A DNA stretch of 64,000 bases from Mycobacterium parmense (GTDB lineage: Bacteria; Actinomycetota; Actinomycetes; Mycobacteriales; Mycobacteriaceae): positions 1,798,001 to 1,862,000 of the forward strand of contig NZ_AP022614.1 of NCBI RefSeq assembly GCF_010730575.1, given 5' to 3'. Positions within the stretch are counted from its first letter, which is position 1. Every line of letters starts with the position of its first letter. Below are positions 1 through 9,677 of this stretch, piece after piece. A program made the position numbers and the translations under genes. The notes under the pieces were generated by a model, which did not search any database, was not told the DNA's origin, and was given only the letters and a program-made list of their open reading frames with translations.

Positions 1-473
<473 letters not shown>

Positions 474-524
474 CAGTTTGCAAATTCATTCCGGGCGTTC
501 GAACGCGGAGGCAGAAAAGGCCGC

Positions 525-555
525 GGTGCTGGGCTCCGCACGGGAGCCCAGCACC
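525..555 (-). terminator. Strong hairpin terminator of the giant PE gene
   Basis: Perfect 13-bp inverted repeat (GGTGCTGGGCTCC, 5-nt loop, GGAGCCCAGCACC), 29 nt downstream of the stop of the PE gene at 585-6098. On the minus strand it is followed after 6 nt by TTTTCT, which suits intrinsic termination. It also insulates the argC promoter from PE transcription. Confidence 0.7.
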
Positions 556-584
556 GACGAGAGCGCTCGTAGGCGATGTCCGGA

Positions 585-3500
585 CTAGACGGACACCCCG
601 ATGCCGAGGCTGGCGTTGATGGCGGCCTCGAGGGACAGTCCCAGGTCCCGCAGGGCCGTCACCACGGAGGTCACCAGGGTGTTGCCGGTCTGCGCGAGGC
701 CGAAGGTGACCGCGGCCAGGCCGGACGCCAAGGTGGCACCCGCGCCGATCAGGCCCGGGAACGCGACGCCGAGGCTTCCGGAGAAGGCCCCGCTGAGCGC
801 CGAGCCGATCTGAGCCGCTGCGTTGCCCCAGATGCTGGCCAGCGCCGCGCCGGTGCCACCGAGGCCGGCCAGGCTGCTACCCAGCGTCCCCAGCAGCAGT
901 TCGCCGGTGTTGACCAGGCCGGCGAAGCCGCCGGTCAGGCCGCCGGTCAGGGCCGCCAGCGACGCACCCAGGCCGTTGAGGCCGGCCGCCAGGTTGACGC
1001 CCAGGTTGAGCATCAGGTTGGCGTTCAGGCCGGCCAACGCCGCACCCAGGTCGGCGCCCAGGGTGGCGCCGAGGTTGAGCAGCCCGTTGAGCCCGCCGCC
1101 GAGATCGGCCGCGATCGTGGCGCCGAGGTTGCCCAACCCGTTCAGTCCGGCTCCCAGCTCGGCGGCCAGCGTGGCGCCCAGGCCCGTCAGGTTGCCCAGC
1201 CCGGTCAGGCCGGCCCCAAGGCTGGCCTGCAGGGCCGCACCGAGCGTGCCGCCCAGCCCGCCCAGCGCGGCGCCGAGGTTGCCCGCCAGGTTCAGGCCGC
1301 CGTTGAGCAGGCCGGTCAGGCCGGCGCCGAGGTCGGCGGCCAGGGTGTTGCCCAGGTTGACCAGGCCGCCCAGGCCGCCGGTGAGGCCGGCCTGAATCGC
1401 CGCGCCCAGCGGGCCCAGGCCCGCCAGCGAACCGGACAGCCCCAGAGCGAGCGCGGCGCTCAGCGACCCGCCGAGGCCGTTCAGCGCCCCGGCAATGTCG
1501 GCGCCCAGGCCACCGCCAAGGCTCAGCAGGCCGTTCAGACCCGCACCCAGGTCGCCCGCCAGCGTCGCTCCGGTGTTGATCAGCCCGTTGAGCCCGGCAC
1601 CCAGGCTGGCCGCAATGTCGGCCGGCAACCCGAGCAGCCCACTCAGCCCGGCCAGGTTGCCGCTCAGCGCCAGGTTCAGCGCCGCACTCAGCGACCCACC
1701 CAGACCCGACAGCGCCGCACCGAAGCTGCCCGCCAGGTTCAACCCACCATTGAGCAGACCGCTCAAACCGGTCCCCAGGTCGGCGGCCAGCGTGTTGCCC
1801 AGGTTGACCAGGCCGGACAGGCCACCGGTCAGCCCCGCCTGCAGCGCCGCCGCCAGCGGAGCCAGGCCCGCCAGCGAGCCGCTCAGCGCGAGGTTCAGCG
1901 CCCCGCTCAGGCTGGCACCCAGCGGACCCAGCGCCCCGGCCAGGTCCCCGGCGATCGCGGCACCGGTGTTCACCAGCACGCCCAGGCCGTTGGCCAGGTT
2001 GGCCGCCAGGCCGGCACCCACGTTCTCCAGGCCGGTGAAGCCCGCTTCCAGGCTGCCGGCCAGCGCGGCGGGCAGGCCACCCAGGCCCGCCAGCCCGCTC
2101 AGGCCGGCCGCCAGGCTGCCGGTGATGGTCGCGCCCAGCGTCGCACCGAGGCCACTCAGACCACCGGCCAGGCTGCCCGCCAGGTTCAGACCGCCGTTGA
2201 GCAGGCTGCTCAAGCCGGTACCCAGGTCCGCGGCCAGCGTGCCACCAAGGTTCACCAGGCCCGACAGCCCACCGGTCAGACCCGCCGCGATGGCCGCCCC
2301 CAGCGGGCCCAGCCCCGCCAGCGAACCGGACAGCCCCAGCGACAGGGCCGCACTCAGGTTGGCGCCCAACCCGTTCAGCGCCCCGGCGATGTCCAGACCC
2401 AACGGCCCGGCAAGACCCAGCAGGCCGTTCAGACCCGCACCCAGGTCGCCCGCCAGCGTCGCTCCGGTGTTGATCAGCCCGTTGAGCCCGGCGCCCAGGC
2501 TGGCCGCAATGTCGGCCGGCAACCCGAGCAATCCGCTCAGCCCGGCCAGGTTGCCGCTCAGCGCCAGGTTCAGCGCCGCACTCAGCGACCCACCCAGACC
2601 CGACAGCGCCGCACCGAAGCTGCCCGCCAGGTTCAACCCACCATTGAGCAGACCGCTCAAACCGGTCCCCAGGTCGGCGGCCAGCGTCGCGCCCAGGTTG
2701 ACCAGGCCGCTCAGGCCGCCGGTGAGGCCGGCCTGAATCGCCGCGCCCAGCGGGCCCAGGCCCGCCAGCGAACCGGACAGCCCCAGCGACAGGGCCGCAC
2801 TCAGGTTGGCGCCCAACCCGTTCAGCGCCCCGGCGATGTCCAGACCCAACGGCCCGGCAAGACCCAGCAGGCCGTTCAGACCCGCACCCAAGTCGCCCGC
2901 CAGCGTCGCTCCGGTGTTGATCAGCCCGTTGAGCCCGGCGCCCAGGCTGGCCGCAATGTCGGCCGGCAACCCGAGCAGCCCGCTCAGCCCGGCCAGGTTG
3001 CCGCTCAGCGCCAGGTTCAGCGCCGCACTCAGCGACCCACCCAGACCCGACAGCGCCGCACCGAAGCTGCCCGCCAGGTTCAACCCACCATTGAGCAGAC
3101 CGCTCAAACCGGTCCCCAGGTCGGCGGCCAGCGTGTTGCCCAGGTTGACCAGGCCGGACAGGCCACCGGTCAGCCCCGCCTGCAGCGCGGCCGCCAGCGG
3201 AGCCAGGCCCGCCAGCGAGCCACCGAGCCCGAGGCTCAGGGCCGCGCTCAGGCTGGCACCCAGCGGGCCCAGCGCCGCGGCCAGGTCAGCCGCCAAGCCG
3301 GCGCCCGTGCCCAGCAGCACGCCCAGGCCGGAGCCGAGGTTGCCGGCCAGCGCCGCGCCGACGTTTTCGAGGCCATTCAGGCCCGCGCCCAGGGTGGCGG
3401 CGATCGAAGCCGGCAGACCGCCCAGGCCCGCCAGCCCGCTCAGGCCGGCCGCCAGGCTGCCGGTGATGGTCGCGCCCAGCGTCGCACCGAGGCCACTCAG

Positions 3501-6098
3501 ACCACCGGCCAGGCTGCCCGCCAGGTTCAGACCGCCGTTGAGCAGGCTGCTCAAGCCGGTACCCAGGTCCGCGGCCAGCGTGCCACCAAGGTTCACCAGG
3601 CCCGACAGCCCACCGGTCAGACCCGCCGCGATGGCCGCCCCCAGCGGGCCCAGACCCGCCAGCGAACCACTCAGCATGGCCGACAGACCCAGGCCCAGCG
3701 ACCCACTCAGACCGTTCAACGCCCCGGCGATATCGGCGCCCAACGCGCCACCGAGGTTCAGCAGCCCGTTCAGCCCGCCACCCAACGCCGTCGCCAGGTT
3801 CACCCCCGTGCCCAGCAGGTCGTTCAAACCGGCGTTGAGCGCACCCGCGAACTCCGCACCCAGCGGCCCCAGGGCCGCCAACCCGCTCAGACCCGCGGTC
3901 AGGCTGCCCGCCAGCGACGCGGACAACGCGCCGCCCAGGCCCGACAGCGCCGCGGCCAGGTTGCCGCCGAGCGCCAGGCCGCCGTTGAGCAGCCCCGTCA
4001 GACCATTGGCGAAGTCGGCCGCCAGCGTGCCACCGAGGTTCACCAGGCCCGAAAGCCCACCGGTCAGACCTGCCGCGATGGCCGCCCCCAGCGGGCCCAG
4101 GCCCGCCAGCGAACCGGACAGCCCCAGCGACAGGGCCACGCCCAGGTTGGCGCCCAACCCGTTCAGCGCCGCGGCGATGTCCAGACCCAACGGCCCGGCA
4201 AGGCTCAGCAGGCCGTTCAGACCAGCACCCAGGTCGCCCGCCAGCGTCGCACCGGTGTTGATCAGCCCGTTGAGCCCGGCGCCCAGGCTGGCCGCGATGT
4301 CGGCCGGCAACCCGAGCAGCCCGCTCAGCCCGGCCAGGTTGCCGCTCAGCGCCAGGTTCAGCGCCGCACTCAGCGACCCACCCAGACCCGACAGCGCCGC
4401 ACCGAAGCTGCCCGCCAGGTTCAACCCACCATTGAGCAGACCGCTCAAACCGGTCCCCAGGTCGGCGGCCAGCGTCGCGCCCAGGTTCGCCAGGCCGGAC
4501 AGGCCACCGGTCAGCCCCGCCTGCAGCGCGGCCGCCAGCGGAGCCAGGCCCGCCAGCGAACCACCAAGCCCGAGGCTCAGGGCCGCGCTCAGGCTGGCAC
4601 CCAGCGGACCCAGCGCCCCGGCCAGGTCGCCGGCGATCGCGGCACCGGTGTTCACCAGCACGCCCAGCCCGTTGGCCAGGTTGCCGGCCAGCGCCGCGCC
4701 GACGCCGCCGAGGCCGTTCAGGCCGGCGGCCAGGCTGGCCGCCAGCTCGGCCGGCAGACCGCCCAGGCCCGCCAGCCCGCTCAGGCCGGCCGCCAGGCTG
4801 CCGGTGATGGTCGCGCCCAGCGTCGCCCCGAGGCCACTCAGACCACCGGCCAGGCTGCCCGCCAGGTTCAGACCGCCGTTGAGCAGGCTGCTCAAGCCGG
4901 TACCCAGGTCCGCGGCCAGCGTGCCGCCAAGGTTCACCAGACCCGAAAGCCCACCGGTCAGACCCGCCGCGATCGCCGCGCCCAGCGGACCCAGACCCGC
5001 CAGCGAACCGGACAGCCCCAGCGACAACGCCAGACCGAGGTTGGCGCCCAGGGGCCCCAGCGCCCCGGCGAGGTCGGCGGCCAGCGTGCCGCCAAGATTG
5101 GCCAGGCCGTTCAGCCCGCCGGCCAGGTCGGCCGCCAGCATCGCGCCGGTGCCGAGCAGCCCGTTCAGGCCAGCGCCCAGCGTGGCGGCCAGCGAGGCCG
5201 GCAGTCCGAGCAGGCCGCTCAGGCCCGCGAGGTTGCCACTGAGCGCCAGGTTCAGCGCGGCGCTCAGCGAGCCACCGAGGCCGGACAGGGCCGCGCCGAA
5301 GCCGCCGGTCAGCGCCAGACCACCGTTGATCAGGCCGGACAGGCCGCCGCCCAGGTCGGCGAGGAGGGTGGATCCGAGGTTGGCCAGGCCCGACAGGCCG
5401 CCGGTCAGGCCGGCTGCCAGGGACGCCCCCAGCGGACCCAGGCCCGCGAGGCTGGCCGAGATGGCCGCGTTGAGCCCGCCGTTGAGGAACGCGGAGATCG
5501 CGCCGCCGGCCTGTGCGCTCAACTGCGCGCCGAGCGCCGACATTGCCGCGCCGCTGGCCTCCAGCGACGTCCCGAGGCTGGCGATGGCATTGCCTGTCTG
5601 CACCAGCGCGCCGCCGACGTTGGTCAGCAACGTGCCACCGGCCTGCAGGGCGAGGCCCTCCAACTCGGCCCCGATCGGCCCCAGCGCGGCGTTGAGCCCC
5701 AGACCCAGCCCGCCCGACAGGTTGACCCCCAGCGCGCTCGTGGCCTGCGCGGCAGCGGCGACCCCGTGGCCGGCGCCCACCATCAGCGAGCCACCGCCGC
5801 TGAGCATCGCCGCGGCGTTGGCGACCTCGGCCTCCAGGTAAGCGGTGGCGCCCCCACTCAGCGTGCTGACGAACGCGCTGTGAAAGGCCTGCACCTCGGC
5901 GTTCAGGGCCTGGTATTCCTGCCCGAAGTTCCCGAAGAGGGCCGCGATCGCGGTCGACACCTCATCCTGCGCCGCTGGCATCAGGCCAGTCGTAGGGGCC
6001 GCGATGGCCTGGGTGACCTCGTCCAGCGCCGAGCGGATTCCCGCCAAATCTTGGGCTGCCGCCTGTACTGCATCCGGCAACGCGGTCAAAAAGGACAT
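585..6098 (-). CDS. Giant PE-domain protein with 149-residue Leu/Gly/Ala-rich tandem repeats
   Basis: 1837 aa. Residues 1-100 are a canonical PE domain (MSFLTALPDAV start, type VII secretion signal Y87-x3-E91 in AYLEAEVANA). The rest is made of units such as GLNGLINTGATLAGDLGA. An xLxGL motif recurs every 18-21 residues, and eight of these make a 149-aa unit repeated about ten times. This is not the GGA/GGN composition of classical PGRS. PE proteins are exported by ESX (type VII) systems to the mycobacterial surface; the role of this repeat domain is unknown. ATG at 6098 was chosen because the PE domain begins there and GGGGAG sits about 7 nt upstream; an alternative ATG lies two codons earlier. 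It occupies the position of PE_PGRS30 (Rv1651c) in M. tuberculosis. Confidence 0.88.
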   Translation of the reverse strand: MSFLTALPDAVQAAAQDLAGIRSALDEVTQAIAAPTTGLMPAAQDEVSTAIAALFGNFGQEYQALNAEVQAFHSAFVSTLSGGATAYLEAEVANAAAMLSGGGSLMVGAGHGVAAAAQATSALGVNLSGGLGLGLNAALGPIGAELEGLALQAGGTLLTNVGGALVQTGNAIASLGTSLEASGAAMSALGAQLSAQAGGAISAFLNGGLNAAISASLAGLGPLGASLAAGLTGGLSGLANLGSTLLADLGGGLSGLINGGLALTGGFGAALSGLGGSLSAALNLALSGNLAGLSGLLGLPASLAATLGAGLNGLLGTGAMLAADLAGGLNGLANLGGTLAADLAGALGPLGANLGLALSLGLSGSLAGLGPLGAAIAAGLTGGLSGLVNLGGTLAADLGTGLSSLLNGGLNLAGSLAGGLSGLGATLGATITGSLAAGLSGLAGLGGLPAELAASLAAGLNGLGGVGAALAGNLANGLGVLVNTGAAIAGDLAGALGPLGASLSAALSLGLGGSLAGLAPLAAALQAGLTGGLSGLANLGATLAADLGTGLSGLLNGGLNLAGSFGAALSGLGGSLSAALNLALSGNLAGLSGLLGLPADIAASLGAGLNGLINTGATLAGDLGAGLNGLLSLAGPLGLDIAAALNGLGANLGVALSLGLSGSLAGLGPLGAAIAAGLTGGLSGLVNLGGTLAADFANGLTGLLNGGLALGGNLAAALSGLGGALSASLAGSLTAGLSGLAALGPLGAEFAGALNAGLNDLLGTGVNLATALGGGLNGLLNLGGALGADIAGALNGLSGSLGLGLSAMLSGSLAGLGPLGAAIAAGLTGGLSGLVNLGGTLAADLGTGLSSLLNGGLNLAGSLAGGLSGLGATLGATITGSLAAGLSGLAGLGGLPASIAATLGAGLNGLENVGAALAGNLGSGLGVLLGTGAGLAADLAAALGPLGASLSAALSLGLGGSLAGLAPLAAALQAGLTGGLSGLVNLGNTLAADLGTGLSGLLNGGLNLAGSFGAALSGLGGSLSAALNLALSGNLAGLSGLLGLPADIAASLGAGLNGLINTGATLAGDLGAGLNGLLGLAGPLGLDIAGALNGLGANLSAALSLGLSGSLAGLGPLGAAIQAGLTGGLSGLVNLGATLAADLGTGLSGLLNGGLNLAGSFGAALSGLGGSLSAALNLALSGNLAGLSGLLGLPADIAASLGAGLNGLINTGATLAGDLGAGLNGLLGLAGPLGLDIAGALNGLGANLSAALSLGLSGSLAGLGPLGAAIAAGLTGGLSGLVNLGGTLAADLGTGLSSLLNGGLNLAGSLAGGLSGLGATLGATITGSLAAGLSGLAGLGGLPAALAGSLEAGFTGLENVGAGLAANLANGLGVLVNTGAAIAGDLAGALGPLGASLSGALNLALSGSLAGLAPLAAALQAGLTGGLSGLVNLGNTLAADLGTGLSGLLNGGLNLAGSFGAALSGLGGSLSAALNLALSGNLAGLSGLLGLPADIAASLGAGLNGLINTGATLAGDLGAGLNGLLSLGGGLGADIAGALNGLGGSLSAALALGLSGSLAGLGPLGAAIQAGLTGGLGGLVNLGNTLAADLGAGLTGLLNGGLNLAGNLGAALGGLGGTLGAALQASLGAGLTGLGNLTGLGATLAAELGAGLNGLGNLGATIAADLGGGLNGLLNLGATLGADLGAALAGLNANLMLNLGVNLAAGLNGLGASLAALTGGLTGGFAGLVNTGELLLGTLGSSLAGLGGTGAALASIWGNAAAQIGSALSGAFSGSLGVAFPGLIGAGATLASGLAAVTFGLAQTGNTLVTSVVTALRDLGLSLEAAINASLGIGVSV
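1126..5595 (-). repeat. Ten in-frame 447-bp tandem repeats inside the giant PE gene
   Basis: An anchor at 1573 (GTGTTGATCAGCCCGTTG on the + strand) recurs at 2467, 2914 and 4255, and diverged versions fall at 1126, 2020, 3361, 3808, 4702, 5149 and 5596. Every spacing is an exact multiple of 447 bp. Some units are nearly identical over more than 200 bp (around 1541-1800, 2450-2700, 2897-3130, 4237-4500). Others form a second type with ENVGAALAG or GGVGAALAG at the anchor. Exact spacing with patchy near-identity suggests homogenisation by unequal crossing-over or gene conversion. Confidence 0.9.
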
Positions 6099-6137
6099 GT
6101 TCATCTCCCCACGACAAATGAACGGCATATGCGCGTC

Positions 6138-6154
6138 GGTGAGCGTAATTCACC
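6138..6154. promoter_or_regulatory. Palindromic element upstream of the giant PE gene
   Basis: GGTGAGCGTAATTCACC is a near-perfect palindrome (GGTGA/TCACC) about 40 nt upstream of the PE start. Closely related elements, GGTGAGCCTAGTCACA and GGTGAGCCTAATCAC, lie near two other PE genes of the array. The GTGA-N6-TCAC layout is like a CRP site, and the AGGTNAGCCTAA core is also iron-box-like. Which regulator binds, if any, is not known. Confidence 0.4.
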
Positions 6155-6358
6155 AAGGCAGACTGAGATTAATCAGATACCCCCTCCGCAGAATAGAAAA
6201 CGGCCGTTTTCATGGCCCACGGCGTGGGCAGTCTCACAATCCCGGCGCTGCTCAGCCCGCCCCCGCAGGTCGGCGCCGCGGCTACCGCCTCGATGATCCT
6301 GCACCGCAGGCGAATCCGCGACCCGTCGGCCCCATCAGCACAGGGCCCTCGAAGGGGT

Positions 6359-8098
6359 CTAGAGCGGTATGGAGATCAGCGGCGGCGGCGACGCGGGAGC
6401 TCCGATGGCAATCGCCAGCTGGTCGGGTGCGTAGTTGATCAGGAAGGGCAGCAGGCCGCTGAACGGCGTGCCGCCGACACCCGCGTTCAGGGTGATCGGC
6501 CCGAGGCCCAATCCATTGAGGCTGCCGCCGAGCACGTCGAGCGAGACGGTGACCGGATAGTAGCCCGGTTGCACGAGGAGCCCGTCGAGCGGGAAGTTGG
6601 CGACCACGCTGAGGTCCGCGATGTCGCTGAGGTTCAGGCCCAGCGGCGTGGTCAGGCCCGATAGCGTCAACGCGTACGGGAAGGTTGCCTGTCCGTTGAG
6701 GAAGCCGTTGGCGATGACGGCGGGTGCGTCGATCAGCGCCGCGGCCGCGGCCGACGCGTTTCCCGCCTGAACGGCGCTCATGAAAGCCGAGGCGCTGGAC
6801 CCCGCCGCCTCGATGGTGCTGACGGGCGCACCCAGCAGGTCGATGCCGGCGACGATCGGCAGGCCGACCAGATTGTCGATGGTCGCACTCAGCGGTGCCG
6901 GGTTGGTGCCCAGTGTCAACACCGGCGTGATCGCCGTATTCGTGGCCGTCTGAACGACATTGGCGAAGTTCTGCGCGATGTGGCCCGGGATGGTCGCGAT
7001 GGGCGTCAGCGCCGGCCCGACGCCCGAGAAAGCGGTTTGCAGGTCGACCAGGCCGCCCGCGAAGTTGCCGGCCGCGAACGCTTGCGAGGCGGCCTGGAAG
7101 GCCGCCGAATTCGCCAGGACGGACTGCCCGGCGTTCTGCAGCGACGACAGGACCGTCTGGCCGTAGACCATCTGGTTGGCCACGAACTGGCGTAGCAAGG
7201 GGAACGGATTGGCCAGGAACGAGGAACCCAGCGCTTGCAGGTTGTTCCACGTGTTGTAGACGAGCGCTTCGTACGGCCCGGCGATGCCGGTGAAGAACGG
7301 GCCGACGTCCCCGACGTTCACCTGGACCAGGCCCGGCAGCAGATTGTTCACGATGCCGGTCAGCTGGTTCTCCAGCCCGGTCACCAGGCCCGGGAGGCCG
7401 GGGAGGGCGCCGGACACAAGCGAGGTCAGTCCGCCGCCCAGCGAATCCAGGGTGCCGCCGAGCGAACCGATGCCGCCCAGCAACCCGCCCAGACCCGTGC
7501 CGCCGGTCAGCCCGCCGAGCAGCCCGGTCAGACCACCCGCGCCCCCGGTGAGGCCGCCCAGCAACCCGGTCAGACCACCCGCGCCCCCGGTGAGGCCGCC
7601 CAGCAACCCGCCGAGACCTGTGCCGCCGGTCAGGCCGCCGAGGACGCCGTTGATGCCGCTGGTGCCACCGCCGCCGGAACCCCCGCCGAGGATGCCCGTG
7701 AGGCCGCCGAGGAGCCCCGCGGCGGGATTGCTGGATGCGGCTGCGCCGAGGGACGCGCCACCGCCGAACACCGCGCGCGCCGGTGCGGCAGCGACGTTCG
7801 CCAGCGTCTGCTCGGCGTTGGCCACCTCGGTGCTGAGGTAGGCGCCGGCGCCGGCGTTCAGCACGTTGACGAACTCCGCGTGGAATGCCCGCGCCTGGGC
7901 GCTGGCGGCCTGGAACTCGGCGCCGTAGTTGCCGAACATGCCCGCGATGGCGGCCGAGACCTCGTCGGCGGCCGCCGGCACCAGACCGGTCGTGGGGGCC
8001 GCCACGGTCGAGGCCGCCTCGGCGAGCGATTGGTGCAGGCCGGCCAAATTCTGGGCCGCGCCTTGAACCAGGTCCGGCACCGTCATGACGAATGACAT
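6359..8098 (-). CDS. PE family protein with Gly-Leu linker and shared C-terminal domain
   Basis: 579 aa. PE domain at residues 1-100 (MSFVMTVPDLV; secretion signal YLSTE). A low-complexity linker of GGLTGG-type repeats follows at about 120-235. Then comes a C-terminal region of about 340 aa shared with the next three PE proteins: GPYEALVYNTWNNLQAL, a DAPAVIANGFLNGQ block and a final YAPDQLAIAI. Likely exported by an ESX system; function unknown. The start at 8098 has GGAGGGGAG about 9 nt upstream. It is on the same strand as its PE neighbours, but the gaps of 181-272 bp suggest separate promoters. Confidence 0.85.
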   Translation of the reverse strand: MSFVMTVPDLVQGAAQNLAGLHQSLAEAASTVAAPTTGLVPAAADEVSAAIAGMFGNYGAEFQAASAQARAFHAEFVNVLNAGAGAYLSTEVANAEQTLANVAAAPARAVFGGGASLGAAASSNPAAGLLGGLTGILGGGSGGGGTSGINGVLGGLTGGTGLGGLLGGLTGGAGGLTGLLGGLTGGAGGLTGLLGGLTGGTGLGGLLGGIGSLGGTLDSLGGGLTSLVSGALPGLPGLVTGLENQLTGIVNNLLPGLVQVNVGDVGPFFTGIAGPYEALVYNTWNNLQALGSSFLANPFPLLRQFVANQMVYGQTVLSSLQNAGQSVLANSAAFQAASQAFAAGNFAGGLVDLQTAFSGVGPALTPIATIPGHIAQNFANVVQTATNTAITPVLTLGTNPAPLSATIDNLVGLPIVAGIDLLGAPVSTIEAAGSSASAFMSAVQAGNASAAAAALIDAPAVIANGFLNGQATFPYALTLSGLTTPLGLNLSDIADLSVVANFPLDGLLVQPGYYPVTVSLDVLGGSLNGLGLGPITLNAGVGGTPFSGLLPFLINYAPDQLAIAIGAPASPPPLISIPL

Positions 8099-8257
8099 CT
8101 GTCCGACTCCCCTCCGTGAATACCGAACATCGCAGAGCGACCGAGAACGGTGTTGAAAACATTAATGAAACGCAATGCAGCGCGCAGGAAATCTCGCGTT
8201 TTTATGGCGTTAACTTGCTTAGAACACCAAAGGGGAGTTTGCGGGGCGGCAACGCCC

Positions 8258-8287
8258 GCGGGACTCGGGTCCTCCGCCGGGTCCCGC
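8258..8287 (-). terminator. Hairpin downstream of the 8308-9405 PE gene
   Basis: GC-rich inverted repeat (GCGGGACTCGG and its imperfect complement CCGGGTCCCGC, one mismatch, about 8-nt loop) just past the PE stop codon. No clear T tract follows, so intrinsic termination is only probable. Confidence 0.45.
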
Positions 8288-8307
8288 ACGCCGTGAGTCG
8301 CGAGGAA

Positions 8308-9405
8308 TTAGCCGTTGAGCGCCGTCGCGATGATCTGGGGCGCGTACTCGACGAGGCCGGGAATCAGGCCGCCGACGGGCGGAGCGGTAATCGTGATCGT
8401 CGACAGAAGTGACGATCCCGGAACCGTCGTCGTCGTCGTCGAGAACGGCGCGAGGGGAGTAAGAAGGCCGCTGAAACGCACGGGTGCCGTCAGCGCCAGC
8501 CCGGTGAAGGGCAGCTGCACCGGCAGTGTCTCCGAGCCGTTGAGGAAGGCGTTGGCGATGTTGGCCGGAGCATCCAGCAACGCGACGGCGGCTGCCGTGG
8601 TGTTGCCCGCCTGCAGGGCCCCGAAGAAAGCCGCGCTGCTGGCCACGAACGCGCTGGCGGCGTTCACCGGTGCGCCCAACGCGTCGTAGGCCAGCACCTG
8701 CGGCAGGCCCAGTCCGACGGCCAGGGTCGCCGTCGACGGACTCAGCGCCGTCACCGACAGCGACACGGGCACGGTGAGCTGTTCGATCAGGTTCGCGTAC
8801 CCCTGGCCGATATGACTGGCGATCGCCACTGCCGAAGGCAGATTCCCGGTTTCCAGGGCACTGAGGAGTTGCATCGGGTAACCGGCCTGGGCGCCGAGCG
8901 ACTGCAGCAGAGCGGGCCCGGCGCCGGCGGACCATGACCGGCTGATGGCCTGCAGGTTCGCGGAGGTGTTCGAGAACAGGCTTTGGTAGGGGCCGAGGAC
9001 CTCGCTGACGATCGCGGGGATCGCCGGCATCTTCGACGTTGTGGCCGCGGCGGTCCCGAGCACCGACGGCCCGAGCAGGAGCTGCGCGGGCTCGGTGGCC
9101 TCGTTGATCAGCGCCTGCTGCGCGTTGGAGACCTCGGTGCTCAGGTAGGCGGCCGCGCCGGAATTGAGCAAATTGGCGAATTGCTGGTGAAACGCCTGGG
9201 CCTGGGCGCTGATCTCCTGGAACGCCTGGCCGAACCTGCTGAAGACGGACGCGATCCCGGCCGACACCTCGTCCTCGGCCGCGGCGATCACGGCGGTCGT
9301 GGGAGCGGCTGCCGACGCCGTCGCCTCGCCCAGCGTCGAATGGATGGCAGTTAAGTCCTGGGCCGCAATCGACACCATGTCCGGCATCGTGAATACAAAC
9401 GACAT
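8308..9405 (-). CDS. PE family protein, 365 aa, with shared C-terminal domain
   Basis: PE domain (MSFVFTMPDMVSIAAQDL; secretion signal YLSTE) joined almost directly to the C-terminal domain shared with its neighbours: GPYQSLFSNTSANLQAI, LLDAPANIANAFLNGS and a final EYAPQIIATAL. It lacks the long Gly-rich linker of the 579-aa paralogue, so it shows the minimal two-domain form. The start was placed at ATG 9405, with GGAGG 5 nt upstream; an in-frame TTG at 9417 overlaps that ribosome-binding site and is unlikely. Probably exported by an ESX system; role unknown. Confidence 0.83.
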   Translation of the reverse strand: MSFVFTMPDMVSIAAQDLTAIHSTLGEATASAAAPTTAVIAAAEDEVSAGIASVFSRFGQAFQEISAQAQAFHQQFANLLNSGAAAYLSTEVSNAQQALINEATEPAQLLLGPSVLGTAAATTSKMPAIPAIVSEVLGPYQSLFSNTSANLQAISRSWSAGAGPALLQSLGAQAGYPMQLLSALETGNLPSAVAIASHIGQGYANLIEQLTVPVSLSVTALSPSTATLAVGLGLPQVLAYDALGAPVNAASAFVASSAAFFGALQAGNTTAAAVALLDAPANIANAFLNGSETLPVQLPFTGLALTAPVRFSGLLTPLAPFSTTTTTVPGSSLLSTITITAPPVGGLIPGLVEYAPQIIATALNG

Positions 9406-9632
9406 GAGCGCCTCCAATCAAGTTTTTGGTTCCGGTCATCCCGGCGACGCGAGCGTAAAACTACGCTATTAGACGTGTGTGAAAATACGAATTCTCGAAA
9501 TTGGCGGCGTGTCATTTTTATGGACCACTAATACACCGGTTTGGTACAATTCTCGACCGGGAGTATTGAATTCGATCAAAAGAAGCCCCAATATAACTTT
9601 GCGGTATAGTACGGCGCCCCACACGATTCTTT

Positions 9633-9649
9633 CGGTCTGCATCAGACCG
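9633..9649 (-). terminator. Short hairpin after the 590-aa PE gene
   Basis: CGGTCT, 5-nt loop, AGACCG, about 28 nt downstream of the PE stop at 9678. The stem is only 6 bp with no T tract, so this is a weak candidate. The following 9406-9630 is AT-rich for this genome and is probably the promoter/leader region of the next PE gene. Confidence 0.3.
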
Positions 9650-9677
9650 GCCCGTTAGACGAAGTGTCTGACGCGGT

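Noticed and set aside
1126..5595. Repeat array as an assembly collapse artefact
   Set aside because: Units are distinguishable (two types plus unique variants) and stay in frame over ten periods. An artefact is unlikely, though the exact copy number needs long reads.
576..6296. A 1906-codon open frame on the + strand, antisense to the giant PE gene, rich in Gln/Ala/Arg
   Set aside because: It is the mirror of the in-phase GC-rich repeats: codons such as CTG and GGC on one strand give open CAG and GCC on the other. It has no start context or domain, and the PE domain clearly fixes the minus strand as coding.
8099..8307. Small gene between two PE genes
   Set aside because: Only short unconvincing frames exist; the segment is explained by a terminator hairpin and an AT-richer promoter region.
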